A model generated the notes under the pieces. It saw only the letters and a program-made list of their open reading frames with translations. It was not told where the DNA came from and searched no databases. The position numbers and the translations under genes were made by a program. Shown one piece after another: positions 41,885 to 51,096 of a stretch of DNA of 64,000 nt (its first letter is position 1; each line of letters begins with the position of its first letter). The stretch comes from Streptomyces lunaelactis (GTDB lineage Bacteria > Actinomycetota > Actinomycetes > Streptomycetales > Streptomycetaceae): assembly GCF_003054555.1 (NCBI RefSeq), contig NZ_CP026304.1:6634001-6698000 (forward strand), given 5' to 3'.

Positions 41885-44800
41885 TCAGGAGAGCAGCTCG
41901 ACCTCCGCGAGCGTCGCCGAACCCGTCGCCACCAGCCGGTACTTCGTGTACGACCCAGGTGCCCCGATGGTGAAGGCGCGAGTCTGCTTGTCCCAGGCGA
42001 AGATCTGGCCGGACCGCTTGTCCAGGTCCTTCCAGGTTGTCCCGTCGTCCGAGCCCTGCAGCACCCAGCCCGCCGGAGCCTTGTCCTTCGTGGCCGACGT
42101 GAGCGTGTACTGCACCGCCCGGGTCCTCGACGCCACCGGCAGTTCCGCCGACTCGAACGACGTCTGCGTCGCCGAGGAGTTGTCGAAGAGCGGACCCGTT
42201 GCCGCGATCACATCGTGGCGCGGCGAGGGCACCTTGTCGTCCTGGGTGATGGAGACCGGGGCGGCACTCTTGCCCGTACCCCAGGAGGACGGCTTCGGGC
42301 CCATCGCGAACTCCAGCGTGCCGCCCCGTGCGATCAGGTCGTGCGGCAGGGCCGTGGAGTTCCAGGACTTGCCGTTCACCTTCAGACCCTGGACGTAGAT
42401 GTTCCTTGCGCTGTTCTTCGGGGCCTTGACCACCAGGTCGCGGCCGTTGTCCAGATGGACGGTCGCCCTGGTGAAGAGCGGCGAGCCGATCGTGTACTCG
42501 CCACTGCCCATCACCAGCGGGTAGAAGCCGAGCGCGGAGAAGAGGTACCAGGCCGACTGCTCGCCGTTGTCCTCGTCGCCGTGGTAGCCCTGCCCGATCT
42601 CGCTGCCGGTGTAGAGGCGGGAGAGCACCTCGCGCACCTTCTCCTGCGTCTTCCAGGGCTGCGAGGCGGCGTTGTACATGTATGTGACGTGGTGGGCGAC
42701 CTGGTTGGAGTGGCCGTACATGCCCATGCGTACGTCACGGGCCTCGGTCATCTCATGGATGACGCTGCCGTAGGAGCCGACGAACTCGGGGGAGGCCGTC
42801 TCCGGGGTGGAGAAGTAGGTGTCGAGCTTCTCGCCGAGACCCGGGCGGCCGCCGTAGAGATTGGCCAGACCGCGGGAGTCCTGCGGGGCCGTGAAGGCGT
42901 AGCCGTAGCCATTGGTCTCGGTGTAGTCGTAGCCCCACACCCGCGGGTCGTACGTGTCGGACGGGACCCGCCAGTCGCCCTTCGGGTCGCGGCCCTGGAA
43001 GAAGCCGGCCTTGGAGTCGAAGAGCGTGACGTAGTTGCGGGCCCGGTTGAGGAAGTACTCGGACTCCTCCTTGTAACGGGCCTTCCTGGTCTTCTTGTAG
43101 AGGGCCTGGCCCATCTCCGAGAGTCCGTAGTCGTTGAGGTAGCCCTCCAGCGACCAGGACAGGCCCTCATGGGTCTCGGTGGAGGCGTAGCCGAGGAACG
43201 GCGAGGTCTCCATGCCCTTGCGGCCGACGCCCGAACTCGGCGGGACCACCGTCGCGTTCTTCAGCGCCGCCTCGTACGCCGCCTCGGCGTCGAAGTCCAC
43301 GCCCTTGACGTACGCGTCGGCGAAGGCCACGTCCGAGCTGGTGCCGGTCATCAGGTCGGCATAGCCGGGCGAGGACCAGCGGGAGATCCAGCCGCCGTCC
43401 TTGTACTGCTGGACGAATCCGTCCACCAGCTCGCCCGCCTTCTCCGGCGTGAGGAAGGAGTACGCGGGCCAGGTCGTCCGGTAGGTGTCCCAGAAGCCGT
43501 TGTTGACATAGACCTCACCGTCGACGATTTTCGCGCCGGTACGGGTGGGGGTGTCGGGTCCCGTCATCGGCGAGAAGGGGCTCGCGTACTGCTGCTTGGG
43601 GCGGGACGTGGTGCCGGTGTTCTCGAACCCGGAATTGGGATAGAGGTACAGCCGGTACAGGCTGGAGTAGAGCGTGGTGAGCTGGTCGTGGTTCGCGCCC
43701 TCGACCTCGACCCTGCCCAGCAGGTCGTCCCAGGCGTCCTGCGCCCGGTCCCTCACCCGCTCGAAGCGGGTGCCCGCCGGGATCTCGTCGGCGAGGTTCT
43801 TCTTCGCCTGGTCGACGCTGATCAGCGACGTGGCCAGCCGCAGACCGACCGTGCGGTCCTCGCCCGCGTCGAAGCGGAGATGGCCCGTGACGCCGTCGGC
43901 GGCCGATGCGGTGACCGGCGCGTCGAAGACGCCGTACACGAAGAGCCGTGTGGCACCCGTGGACAGTCCGCTCTTGACGTCCGAGAAGCCGGTGAACGAG
44001 CCGGTGCCCGGATCGAGGGTGAGGCCGCCCTCCTTGGTGACGTTGTCGAAGATGACGCTCGCGTCGTCACCGGGATAGGTGAAGCGCATCATCGCCGCGT
44101 GGTCGGTCGGGGTCATCTCGGCCTTGAGGCCGTTCTCGAAGGTGACGCCGTAGTAGTGCGGGCGCGCGGTCTCCTTCTCGTGGCGGAAGGGGAGGGCACG
44201 CTTGGTGCGGTCGGTGTCCGGGGTGCCGGCCGCCGCGGACGGCATCAGCTGGAAGGTCTGCCGGTCGCCCATCCACGGACTCGGCTCATGGCTGGCGCTG
44301 AAGGCCTGCACGGCGGGGAGATTGTCCGCGTTGTTGCCGCGCGCGTACTCGTACAGCCAGCTCTTGGAGGCCGAGTTGGTCGCCGGTGTCCAGAAGTTGA
44401 AGCCATGCGGGACCGCGGTCGCCGGGAAGGTGTTGCCGCGCGAGAAGGAGCCGCTGGAGTTGGTGCCGCGGACGGTCGAGGCGTAGTCCGACAGATGGGC
44501 GAGCCGCTTCTCGGGAGCCTTCGGCTTCAGCGAGATGTCGTCGATCCAGCCCTGGAACTTCGCCGGGCCCTTGGGGGAGTCGTACGCCACCAGGATCCGG
44601 TCGACGGTCCTGCCGGACGCGACACTGCCGATCCCGGACGCGACCTGGTTCCACTGATTGACGTAGAGGCGCTTGGCGGCGCCCTGGCCCTGCGGGGTCA
44701 GCAGTCCGCCGTGCGAGTCGACGGCCTTCAGATCACTCAGATAGGTGCCGTCGGTGAAGGCGAGGTCCACCGACACATTCGTGGCCGGGTAGTTGAGATC

Positions 44801-45715
44801 CGTCTCCGGCAGGGAGGGGAAGATCCGGTACGAGAGCTCGGTGTCCCGGCGCACGGCCGTGTTGACGTCGAAGACCTTGTTGTACGAGTAGGCCCGGCCG
44901 TCCGGCTTGTGGGTGCCCGCGTACTTCAGGGCCCGCGTGCCGGTGAATCCGGCGTTCGCCTTGGCGCTGGGGGAGCCGCCGGGGCCGCGGTCGACCTGGC
45001 TGCGCATGTCGTCGGGCACGGGCGTGCTGGTGTCGCCGTTGGAGAACTGGACGTCGGCGAGCTGGGTGGCGTCGGAGGCGCCGTTGTTCTTGGTGATCTC
45101 CAGGCGGTAGTGCGCGTACGCCGTCACGTTCGCCGGATCGGCGATGTCGTACGTCCTGGTCTCGAAGCGCTTCTCGAAGGTCTGGCCCTCGCGGGAGTCC
45201 AGGACCTTCCACTCCTTGCCGTCGGCGGAGCCCTTGAGGGTCCAGTCCCTGGGGTCGCGTTCGGCGTGGTCATTCGCCGATGTCAGCGCATAGGTGACGA
45301 CCTTGACCGGCTCGTCGGTGTCGAACTCGATCCAGGCGGTGGGCTCGAAGCCCAGCCATTTGGTGCCCGGCTGCAGATCGACCAGATTCTCTTTGGTCTC
45401 GCCCGCGCCGGCGTTCTCGCCGCTGGCGCGCAGCTCTGTCACCTTGTCGGTGATATTGCCCGGAATTCCGCTGGCGAAGCCGCCGTTGACACCGGATGCC
45501 CGCTTCTGTCCGTTAGCACCGACTTCGACGGTATTGCGCCAGTCGGGCCGTGTTTCGTCCGCCTCGAAGGAGGAGCTGAACTCCCGGTCGGGTCCGGCGG
45601 CTTGGGCGGGCGGGGCGATGGCGGCCGACTGCGCCGTCACCACAAGAAGTGATGCGGCCGCCACCAGGGCGGCCGCATGGGCTGTTCTCTGCCGAGGTCC
45701 AGGTCTGGGCTGCAT
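41885..45715 (-). CDS. Secreted GH92 alpha-mannosidase with F5/8-type domains
   Basis: 1,276 residues from the ATG at 45715, preceded by GGAGGAAGAG; the longer upstream frame lacks a site. Signal peptide at residues 1-40 (AAALVAAASLLVVTAQSA, cleavage near AQA-AG). Residues ~60-220 are a discoidin-like F5/8 C domain (WIEFDTDEPVKVVTYALTSA, WTLKGSADGKEW), then a beta-sandwich, the GH92 catalytic part (GFWDTYRTTWPAYSFLTPEK; WSSPGYADLMTGTSSD; GDEDNGEQSAWYLFSALGFY), and a C-terminal F5/8-like domain (WVLQGSDDGTTWKDL). GH92 enzymes are calcium-dependent exo-alpha-mannosidases acting outside the cell on mannans or glycans. It is divergent from the ngcEFG sugar importer and shares a control region with it. 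Confidence 0.94.
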   Translation of the reverse strand: MQPRPGPRQRTAHAAALVAAASLLVVTAQSAAIAPPAQAAGPDREFSSSFEADETRPDWRNTVEVGANGQKRASGVNGGFASGIPGNITDKVTELRASGENAGAGETKENLVDLQPGTKWLGFEPTAWIEFDTDEPVKVVTYALTSANDHAERDPRDWTLKGSADGKEWKVLDSREGQTFEKRFETRTYDIADPANVTAYAHYRLEITKNNGASDATQLADVQFSNGDTSTPVPDDMRSQVDRGPGGSPSAKANAGFTGTRALKYAGTHKPDGRAYSYNKVFDVNTAVRRDTELSYRIFPSLPETDLNYPATNVSVDLAFTDGTYLSDLKAVDSHGGLLTPQGQGAAKRLYVNQWNQVASGIGSVASGRTVDRILVAYDSPKGPAKFQGWIDDISLKPKAPEKRLAHLSDYASTVRGTNSSGSFSRGNTFPATAVPHGFNFWTPATNSASKSWLYEYARGNNADNLPAVQAFSASHEPSPWMGDRQTFQLMPSAAAGTPDTDRTKRALPFRHEKETARPHYYGVTFENGLKAEMTPTDHAAMMRFTYPGDDASVIFDNVTKEGGLTLDPGTGSFTGFSDVKSGLSTGATRLFVYGVFDAPVTASAADGVTGHLRFDAGEDRTVGLRLATSLISVDQAKKNLADEIPAGTRFERVRDRAQDAWDDLLGRVEVEGANHDQLTTLYSSLYRLYLYPNSGFENTGTTSRPKQQYASPFSPMTGPDTPTRTGAKIVDGEVYVNNGFWDTYRTTWPAYSFLTPEKAGELVDGFVQQYKDGGWISRWSSPGYADLMTGTSSDVAFADAYVKGVDFDAEAAYEAALKNATVVPPSSGVGRKGMETSPFLGYASTETHEGLSWSLEGYLNDYGLSEMGQALYKKTRKARYKEESEYFLNRARNYVTLFDSKAGFFQGRDPKGDWRVPSDTYDPRVWGYDYTETNGYGYAFTAPQDSRGLANLYGGRPGLGEKLDTYFSTPETASPEFVGSYGSVIHEMTEARDVRMGMYGHSNQVAHHVTYMYNAASQPWKTQEKVREVLSRLYTGSEIGQGYHGDEDNGEQSAWYLFSALGFYPLVMGSGEYTIGSPLFTRATVHLDNGRDLVVKAPKNSARNIYVQGLKVNGKSWNSTALPHDLIARGGTLEFAMGPKPSSWGTGKSAAPVSITQDDKVPSPRHDVIAATGPLFDNSSATQTSFESAELPVASRTRAVQYTLTSATKDKAPAGWVLQGSDDGTTWKDLDKRSGQIFAWDKQTRAFTIGAPGSYTKYRLVATGSATLAEVELLS

Positions 45716-45746
45716 CCCTGTCTCTTCCTCCGTTGGAAAAGTGTTG

Positions 45747-45758
45747 GACAACGTTGTC
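45747..45758. promoter_or_regulatory. GACAACGTTGTC palindrome upstream of the GH92 gene
   Basis: A perfect 12-bp dyad 32 bp before the GH92 start codon, of the CG-centred form recognised by LacI-family sugar repressors. The half-site GTTGTCA recurs upstream of xylF at about 50,991. Repressor identity is unknown; no LacI gene is in the window. Confidence 0.5.
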
Positions 45759-45897
45759 AGGCGCGATCCGCAGGATCCAGTAGGGAGGCAAGTGTGCAGT
45801 GGTGTCAAGGGTGTTGAATATCCCGGATATGCCCGAGGTCTCAACTCGGGAAAGACTGCCGCTCAAACCTGCATTCGATCTTGCCCACCTGGCGGGA

Positions 45898-45913
45898 AGT
45901 GGACTATACCTGT
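45898..45913. promoter_or_regulatory. Candidate DasR-responsive element (dre) between GH92 and ngcE
   Basis: AGTGGACTATACCTGT matches the dre consensus AGTGGTCTAGACCACT as I remember it at 12 of 16 positions. DasR is the GlcNAc-responsive GntR regulator of chitin and GlcNAc uptake in Streptomyces, and the site lies 220 bp before ngcE. Confidence 0.5.
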
Positions 45914-46063
45914 CGGCGTCTGCATAGCCTTGTCACAGACACGGCGGCGGACGCGGGGGGCGGGGGATGGTGGGGAAGCCTGCGCATTGCCTGCCGGTGT
46001 TCCGACCGTCCCTTTGCCAACCACGCACGACCCCAAGCGCAACTGACCGCGGTGGCGGGGCCC

Positions 46064-46077
46064 TTCGCCTAGGCGAA
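46064..46077 (+). promoter_or_regulatory. TTCGCCTAGGCGAA palindrome in the ngcE promoter
   Basis: A perfect 14-bp dyad 55 bp before the ngcE ATG, positioned like an operator. No known regulator is assigned from sequence. Confidence 0.5.
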
Positions 46078-46132
46078 TACGAACGGGTGACCGGTACACC
46101 GCCTGAGTCCTGGAGAAGGCGAGGACTTGAGC

Positions 46133-47572
46133 ATGGGATCCACCTCCGCCCACAACAATGAGGGCCTTGGCCGTCGCGATCTGATCAAGCGGTCGGCCGC
46201 ACTCGGCCTGATCGCGGTTCCGACGATGAGCTTCCTGTCCGCCTGCGCGAGCAGCAGCAGCGGCAAGGATGAGGAGAAGTCGAAGGGCAAGGTCACGAAG
46301 GACAACCCCTTCGGTGTGGCCAAGGGCGGCACGCTGGACGTCGTCATTTTCAAGGGCGGCTTCGGCGACCAGTACGCCATCGAGTGGGAGAAGCTGTACA
46401 AGGCCAAGTGGGGCCCCCAGATCAGCCACCTGGGCACACAGGAGATCACCGGCAAGCTCCAGCCCCGCTTCAACGCCGGCAACCCGCCGGACGTCATCGA
46501 CAACTCCGGCGCCCAGCAGATCAAGCTCGATGTGCTGCACAAGAACGGCCAGCTCGCCGACCTCACTGAGCTGCTCGAAGCCCCCTCGTACGACGACCCG
46601 AACAAGAAGGTCAAGGACGTCCTGATCCCGGGCACCGCGGACAAGGGCTTCATCGGCGGCAAGATGCACGCCCTCCAGTACGTGTACACCGTCTGGGGTG
46701 TCTGGTACTCCGGCAAGCTCTTCAAGGACAAGGGCTGGGAGGTGCCGAAGACTTGGGACGCCTTCCTGACCATCATGAAGGAAGCCAAGGCGGACGGCAT
46801 CGGTGGCCTGGCCCACCAGGGCAAGCACCCGTACTACGTCAACGTCATGATCATGGACCTGATCGCCAAGACCGGTGGTCTGGACGCCATGAAGGCGATC
46901 GACAACCTCGACCCCAAGGCCTTCGTCGGCAGTGACGCCGCCAAGCAGTCCATCGAGGCGATGTACGAGATCGTCGAGAAGGGCCTGCTGATGCCGGGCA
47001 CCAACGCCCTGGACCACATCGAGTCGCAGACCGCGTGGAACAAGGGCAAGGCCGTCTTCATCCCCTCCGGCTCCTGGCTGGAGAACGAGCAGCTCAAGCA
47101 GACCCCGGAGGGCTTCGACATGAAGTTCCTGCCGATGCCGCTGCTGCCGGGCAGCAAGCTGCCGTTCGAGGCGATCCGGGCCGGCGCGGGTGAGCCGTTC
47201 GTCGTCCCGGAGAAGGCCAAGAACAAGACGGGCGGCCTTGAGTTCCTGCGCATGATGGTCTCGAAGGAGTGGTCGACGAAGTTCGCCCAGGAGGCCAACT
47301 CGCTGACCATCGTGCAGGACGGCGTGGACAAGAGCGTCACGCTGCGCCCCGGCACCACGTCGGCCGTCGCAGCCGTGGATGCCTGCCCGGTCGAGCAGCG
47401 CTTCGACTACTTCTACACCACCTGGTACAGCGAGATGGACGAGACCATCCGTACGGCATCCGCCGAGCTGATGGCCAAGCGCATCCCCCCGAACGAGTGG
47501 CTCAAGCGGGCGCAGGCCGCTGTCGACAAGGCCGCCAAGGACCCGGCCAGCAAGAACAACAAGCGTCCGTAG
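46133..47572 (+). CDS. ngcE: Diacetylchitobiose/GlcNAc ABC transporter, solute-binding lipoprotein
   Basis: 479 residues from the ATG at 46133 (a TTG at 46127 is in frame but less well spaced from GAGG). The N-terminus has both a twin-arginine motif (RRDLIKRSA) and a lipobox (LSAC), so it is probably Tat-exported and lipid-anchored on the outer face of the membrane. The body is a family 1 extracellular solute-binding protein (PDVIDNSGAQQIKLD; VFIPSGSWLENEQL). The order of genes and Tat-lipoprotein form match NgcE; from memory S. coelicolor NgcE (SCO6005) binds N,N'-diacetylchitobiose. It is the first gene of ngcEFG. No ATPase gene is in the operon, as expected for importers powered by the shared MsiK. 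Confidence 0.88.
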   Translation: MGSTSAHNNEGLGRRDLIKRSAALGLIAVPTMSFLSACASSSSGKDEEKSKGKVTKDNPFGVAKGGTLDVVIFKGGFGDQYAIEWEKLYKAKWGPQISHLGTQEITGKLQPRFNAGNPPDVIDNSGAQQIKLDVLHKNGQLADLTELLEAPSYDDPNKKVKDVLIPGTADKGFIGGKMHALQYVYTVWGVWYSGKLFKDKGWEVPKTWDAFLTIMKEAKADGIGGLAHQGKHPYYVNVMIMDLIAKTGGLDAMKAIDNLDPKAFVGSDAAKQSIEAMYEIVEKGLLMPGTNALDHIESQTAWNKGKAVFIPSGSWLENEQLKQTPEGFDMKFLPMPLLPGSKLPFEAIRAGAGEPFVVPEKAKNKTGGLEFLRMMVSKEWSTKFAQEANSLTIVQDGVDKSVTLRPGTTSAVAAVDACPVEQRFDYFYTTWYSEMDETIRTASAELMAKRIPPNEWLKRAQAAVDKAAKDPASKNNKRP

Positions 47573-47603
47573 CGGAGTCCGGGAAAACCAGGGGCAGGGT
47601 GCC

Positions 47604-48536
47604 ATGCAACAGGGAAAGTACCGGTTCGTCACCGGATTTCTGATCGTTCCGGTCATGCTGTACGCGGTCTTCATGATCTGGCCGTACGTTCAGACCTTCG
47701 GATACTCCTTCACCAACTGGCAGGGCCAGTCGCAGGAGATGAGTTTCGTCGGACTGGACAACTACACCGCGTTGTTCTCCGACGACGTGTTCCTGAAGGC
47801 TCTCTGGCACAACATCCTGCTCCTGGTCTTCCTCCCCATCGCCACCATCCTGCTCGCCCTGTTCTTCGCGTTCATGGTGAACGTGGGCGGGCGGGGCGGG
47901 TCCGGAGGAATCCGAGGCGTCCGGGGCTCGGGAATCTACAAGATTCTTTTCTTCGTCCCGCATGTGCTGTCGATCGCCATCCTCGCCGTGCTCTGGAGGG
48001 CGATCTACCGCGGCGATGTGGCCGGCCTCATCAACGGCGTCTTCATCAAGCTCGGGCTTTCCGACCCCGCGCATCCGATCGAATGGCTCAACGACCCGGA
48101 TCTGGTGCTGTGGTGCGTGGCCTTCGTCCTCCTGTGGTGGGGCGTCGGCTTCTATCTCGTGCTGTTCTCCGCGGCGATGCAGTCGGTTCCGAGGGAAATC
48201 TACGAGGCCGCGCTGCTCGACGGCGCGAGCCGCGTCCAGTCCTTCTTCAAGGTGACCCTTCCGCTGCTGTGGGACACCGTGCAGACAGCGTGGGTCTATC
48301 TCGCGATTCTGGCCATGGACTGCTTCGCGCTGATCTCGGTGATGACACCGGGCAACAGTTTCGGAGGCGGGCCCGACCACAACAGCGAGGTCATGGCGAC
48401 CTATCTGATGCGCAACTTCCTTTCCTTCGGGAAGAGCGGCTACGCCTGTGCGATGGGTGTCGTCATCATGCTGCTCACGCTGTTCCTGTCCCTCGTCACG
48501 CTGCGGGTCAGCCGCCGCGAGCGCATCGAATACTGA
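47604..48536 (+). CDS. ngcF: Sugar ABC transporter permease NgcF
   Basis: 310 residues with six hydrophobic segments and the binding-protein-dependent transport EAA loop (EIYEAALLDGASRVQSFFKVTLPLL), which docks onto the ATPase. It begins with FVTGFLIVPVMLYAVFMIWPY, usual for MalF-type sugar permeases. It lies 31 bp after ngcE and 15 bp before ngcG in one operon and forms the membrane channel with NgcG for chitobiose/GlcNAc uptake. Confidence 0.9.
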   Translation: MQQGKYRFVTGFLIVPVMLYAVFMIWPYVQTFGYSFTNWQGQSQEMSFVGLDNYTALFSDDVFLKALWHNILLLVFLPIATILLALFFAFMVNVGGRGGSGGIRGVRGSGIYKILFFVPHVLSIAILAVLWRAIYRGDVAGLINGVFIKLGLSDPAHPIEWLNDPDLVLWCVAFVLLWWGVGFYLVLFSAAMQSVPREIYEAALLDGASRVQSFFKVTLPLLWDTVQTAWVYLAILAMDCFALISVMTPGNSFGGGPDHNSEVMATYLMRNFLSFGKSGYACAMGVVIMLLTLFLSLVTLRVSRRERIEY

Positions 48537-48551
48537 GCGGGGAAGCACGCC

Positions 48552-49496
48552 ATGTCATACACCCGGTTGAATTCCGGAGCAAAGAAGGCAGCTGTTCCCG
48601 GTCCGCGCGTGTCGAAGGACGGGGACGGGGACCGCTCCGGCGCCGCCGGAGGCGCCGGCGAGGGCAGGGTCCTCAACGTCTTCTCCCACGGCTTCCTCCT
48701 GCTGTGGGCCGTGATGATCGTCCTGCCGCTCATCTGGCTCCTCCTCGGCTCCTTCAAGACCGACTCGGAGATCGGCGCCAGCGCCTGGTCGTGGCCGTCG
48801 AACTGGAACTTCGACGCGTTCACCCGGGCCTGGGACAAGGGGATCGGGGACTACTTCGCCAACACCCTGATCGTGCTGGCCTTCTCGATCCCGCTGACCA
48901 TGCTGCTCGGGGCCATGGCCGCGTACGCACTGGCCCGCTACGAGTTCCCCGGCAACCGCTTCTTCTACTACTTCTTCGTCGCCGGCGCGATGTTCCCGGT
49001 GTACCTGGGCCTGGTGCCCCTGTACTTCCTGGTCGACATGCTCGGCATGCTGAACACGTACCAGGGCCTGATCCTCGTGTACATCGCCTACTCGCTGCCG
49101 TTCACCGTCTTCTTCATGCACGCGTTCTTCCGGACCCTGCCGACCGCCATCCATGAGGCCGCGGTCATCGACGGTGCCTCGCACACTCGGATCTTCTTCC
49201 AGGTCATGGTGCCCATGGCCAAGCCGGGCCTGCTCAGCGTCGCCATCTTCAATGTCCTGGGCCAGTGGAACCAGTACATCCTGCCCATGACGCTGATGCA
49301 GCAGCAGAGCGGCTTCGACAAGGACCGCTCCGTACTGACCCAGGGCCTGGTGCTGCTGAACCAGCAGCAGGGCTACGAGGGCGATCTGCCGGTGATCTTC
49401 GCCGGCATGACGATCGCCATGCTCCCGGTGATCGTCGTCTATCTCACCTTCCAGCGGCAGGTCCAGTCCGGCCTGACCGCCGGCACGCTCAAGTAG
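48552..49496 (+). CDS. ngcG: Sugar ABC transporter permease NgcG
   Basis: 314 residues, six hydrophobic segments after a ~40-residue polar N-terminus rich in Gly and Asp. The EAA loop is IHEAAVIDGASHTRIFFQVMVPMAKP. MalG-type C-terminus (FQRQVQSGLTAGTLK) is complete. It completes the NgcEFG importer; transcription ends at a strong hairpin 24 bp after the stop. Confidence 0.9.
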   Translation: MSYTRLNSGAKKAAVPGPRVSKDGDGDRSGAAGGAGEGRVLNVFSHGFLLLWAVMIVLPLIWLLLGSFKTDSEIGASAWSWPSNWNFDAFTRAWDKGIGDYFANTLIVLAFSIPLTMLLGAMAAYALARYEFPGNRFFYYFFVAGAMFPVYLGLVPLYFLVDMLGMLNTYQGLILVYIAYSLPFTVFFMHAFFRTLPTAIHEAAVIDGASHTRIFFQVMVPMAKPGLLSVAIFNVLGQWNQYILPMTLMQQQSGFDKDRSVLTQGLVLLNQQQGYEGDLPVIFAGMTIAMLPVIVVYLTFQRQVQSGLTAGTLK

Positions 49497-49519
49497 CCCG
49501 CTCGGCAGTACCCCCGCTC

Positions 49520-49558
49520 GGCGAAGGCCCCGACAGATTTTCTGCTGGGGCCTTCGCC
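49520..49558 (+). terminator. Terminator of ngcEFG
   Basis: Twelve-base perfect stem GGCGAAGGCCCC (49520-49531) with GGGGCCTTCGCC (49547-49558), and an extra CAG/CTG pairing with TTTT in the loop. Confidence 0.85.
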
Positions 49559-49775
49559 ATGGACGGGGTCCCCCGTCCATGGTGGTCGGGGCCGCCGGAC
49601 AGGTGCTCGCCGGGCCCGCTCATCCGTGGTTGCCCATGCTCAAGGTCTTGACGCGATAAGGCTCGGAGGTTGTGCTTAGGGTTCACAAGTTGGAGAAACG
49701 CCGGGGTCCTCTTGTGGTGATCCCGGCCGGGGGCGGTCGTCGTGCCGCCTACCGGGGGCAGGAGTGGATGAGTCG

Positions 49776-50975
49776 ATGGAGACTCCGGGATCGCAGACAT
49801 CTCTGCACCGGGCCAACCTCGAGCGGGTCGTGCGTGCCGTGCGCATGGCGGGCTCGCTCACGCAGGCGGAGATCGCGAGGAGCACCGGCCTCTCCGCGGC
49901 CACCGTCTCCAATATCGTTCGTGAACTGAAGGACGTCGGGACCGTCGAGGTCACACCCACGTCGGCAGGCGGCCGCCGGGCCCGGAGCGTCTCGCTCAGC
50001 GGCGACGCCGGCATCGTCATCGGTGTCGATTTCGGCCACACCCATCTGCGGGTCGCCGTCGGCAATCTCGCGCACCAGGTGCTCGCGGAGGAGTCCGAGC
50101 CGCTCGATGTGGACGCCTCGTCGGCAGAGGGCTTCGATCGCGCGGAACAGCTGGTCAACCGACTGATCACGGCCACCGGCATCGGGCTGGACAAGGTGAT
50201 CGGCGTCGGTCTCGGCGTGCCCGGCCCGATCGATGTCGAGTCGGGAACCCTCGGCTCCACGTCGATCCTGCCGGGCTGGACCGGGATCAACCCCAGCGAG
50301 GAGCTCTCCGGGCGGCTCGGCGTGCCCGTGTACGTCGACAACGATGCGAATCTCGGCGCCCTGGGCGAGCTCGTCTGGGGCAGTGGCCGCGGGGTGAAGG
50401 ATCTTGCGTACATCAAGGTCGCCAGCGGTGTCGGCGCAGGTCTGGTGATAGACGGCCAGATCTACCGGGGCCCGGGCGGCACCGCCGGCGAGATCGGCCA
50501 CATCACGCTGGACGAGTCGGGCCCCGTCTGCCGCTGCGGCAACCGGGGCTGCCTGGAGACCTTCGCCGCGGCCCGTTACGTACTCCCGCTGCTCCAGTCG
50601 AGCCACGGCGCCGATCTGACGATGGAGCGAGTGGTCCAGTTGGCCCGGGAGGGCGACCCGGGCTGCCGCCGGGTCATTGCCGACGTAGGGCGCCATATCG
50701 GCAGCGGTGTGGCCAATCTGTGCAATCTGCTCAATCCCAGTCGCGTCGTGCTGGGCGGAAATCTTGCGGAAGCGGGAGAATTGGTCCTTGGACCGATCAG
50801 GGAATCGGTTTCCCGCTACGCGATTCCCAGCGCGGCGCGCCAGCTGAGCGTCCTTCCGGGGGCGCTCGGCGGGCGTGCCGAAGTGCTGGGTGCACTGGCT
50901 CTTGTTCTCAGCGAAATGGGCGATTCGACCCTTCTGGACAGCTCGCTCCCCGTCGGGGCGCCTGCCTTCACTTAG
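49776..50975 (+). CDS. rok7B7: ROK-family transcriptional regulator (Rok7B7-like)
   Basis: 399 residues from the ATG at 49776 (METPGSQTSL); a GTG at 49764 would add four residues. Residues ~20-65 form a winged helix (SLTQAEIARSTGLSAATVSNIVRELKD). The ROK kinase-fold domain follows with the sugar/ATP motifs GVDFGHTHLRVAVG, VDNDANLGALGE, EIGHITL and the zinc motif CRCGNRGCLE. From memory it corresponds to SCO6008, a pleiotropic regulator that controls xylFGH and carbon catabolite repression. Its position between ngcEFG and xylFGH, all in the same direction, supports this. ATP-binding residues of true kinases are partly retained, but kinase activity is not expected. Confidence 0.9.
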   Translation: METPGSQTSLHRANLERVVRAVRMAGSLTQAEIARSTGLSAATVSNIVRELKDVGTVEVTPTSAGGRRARSVSLSGDAGIVIGVDFGHTHLRVAVGNLAHQVLAEESEPLDVDASSAEGFDRAEQLVNRLITATGIGLDKVIGVGLGVPGPIDVESGTLGSTSILPGWTGINPSEELSGRLGVPVYVDNDANLGALGELVWGSGRGVKDLAYIKVASGVGAGLVIDGQIYRGPGGTAGEIGHITLDESGPVCRCGNRGCLETFAAARYVLPLLQSSHGADLTMERVVQLAREGDPGCRRVIADVGRHIGSGVANLCNLLNPSRVVLGGNLAEAGELVLGPIRESVSRYAIPSAARQLSVLPGALGGRAEVLGALALVLSEMGDSTLLDSSLPVGAPAFT

Positions 50976-50992
50976 ATAACGAATGGCACCGT

Positions 50993-51029
50993 TGTCATCT
51001 CGTTAAGGATTTACTCCTTGACGATGACA
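50993..51029 (+). promoter_or_regulatory. Inverted repeat between rok7B7 and xylF
   Basis: TGTCATCTCGTTAAGGA (50993-51009) is repeated in inverted form as TCCTTGACGATGACA (51015-51029) with two unpaired bases on the left arm. The repeat could act as an operator for Rok7B7 or as an RNA hairpin before xylF; it is 68 bp from the xylF ATG. Confidence 0.55.
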
Positions 51030-51096
51030 GCGGGGCCGAGTTGACTTCCAGCCACCTCGGCCGCAAGGACGCGGCCTCGTCAGGGAGGTTCCGAAA

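Noticed and set aside
41867..45652. 1,261-codon plus-strand frame opposite the GH92 gene
   Set aside because: The minus strand encodes a full GH92 protein with signal peptide and catalytic motifs; the plus frame is an antisense shadow.
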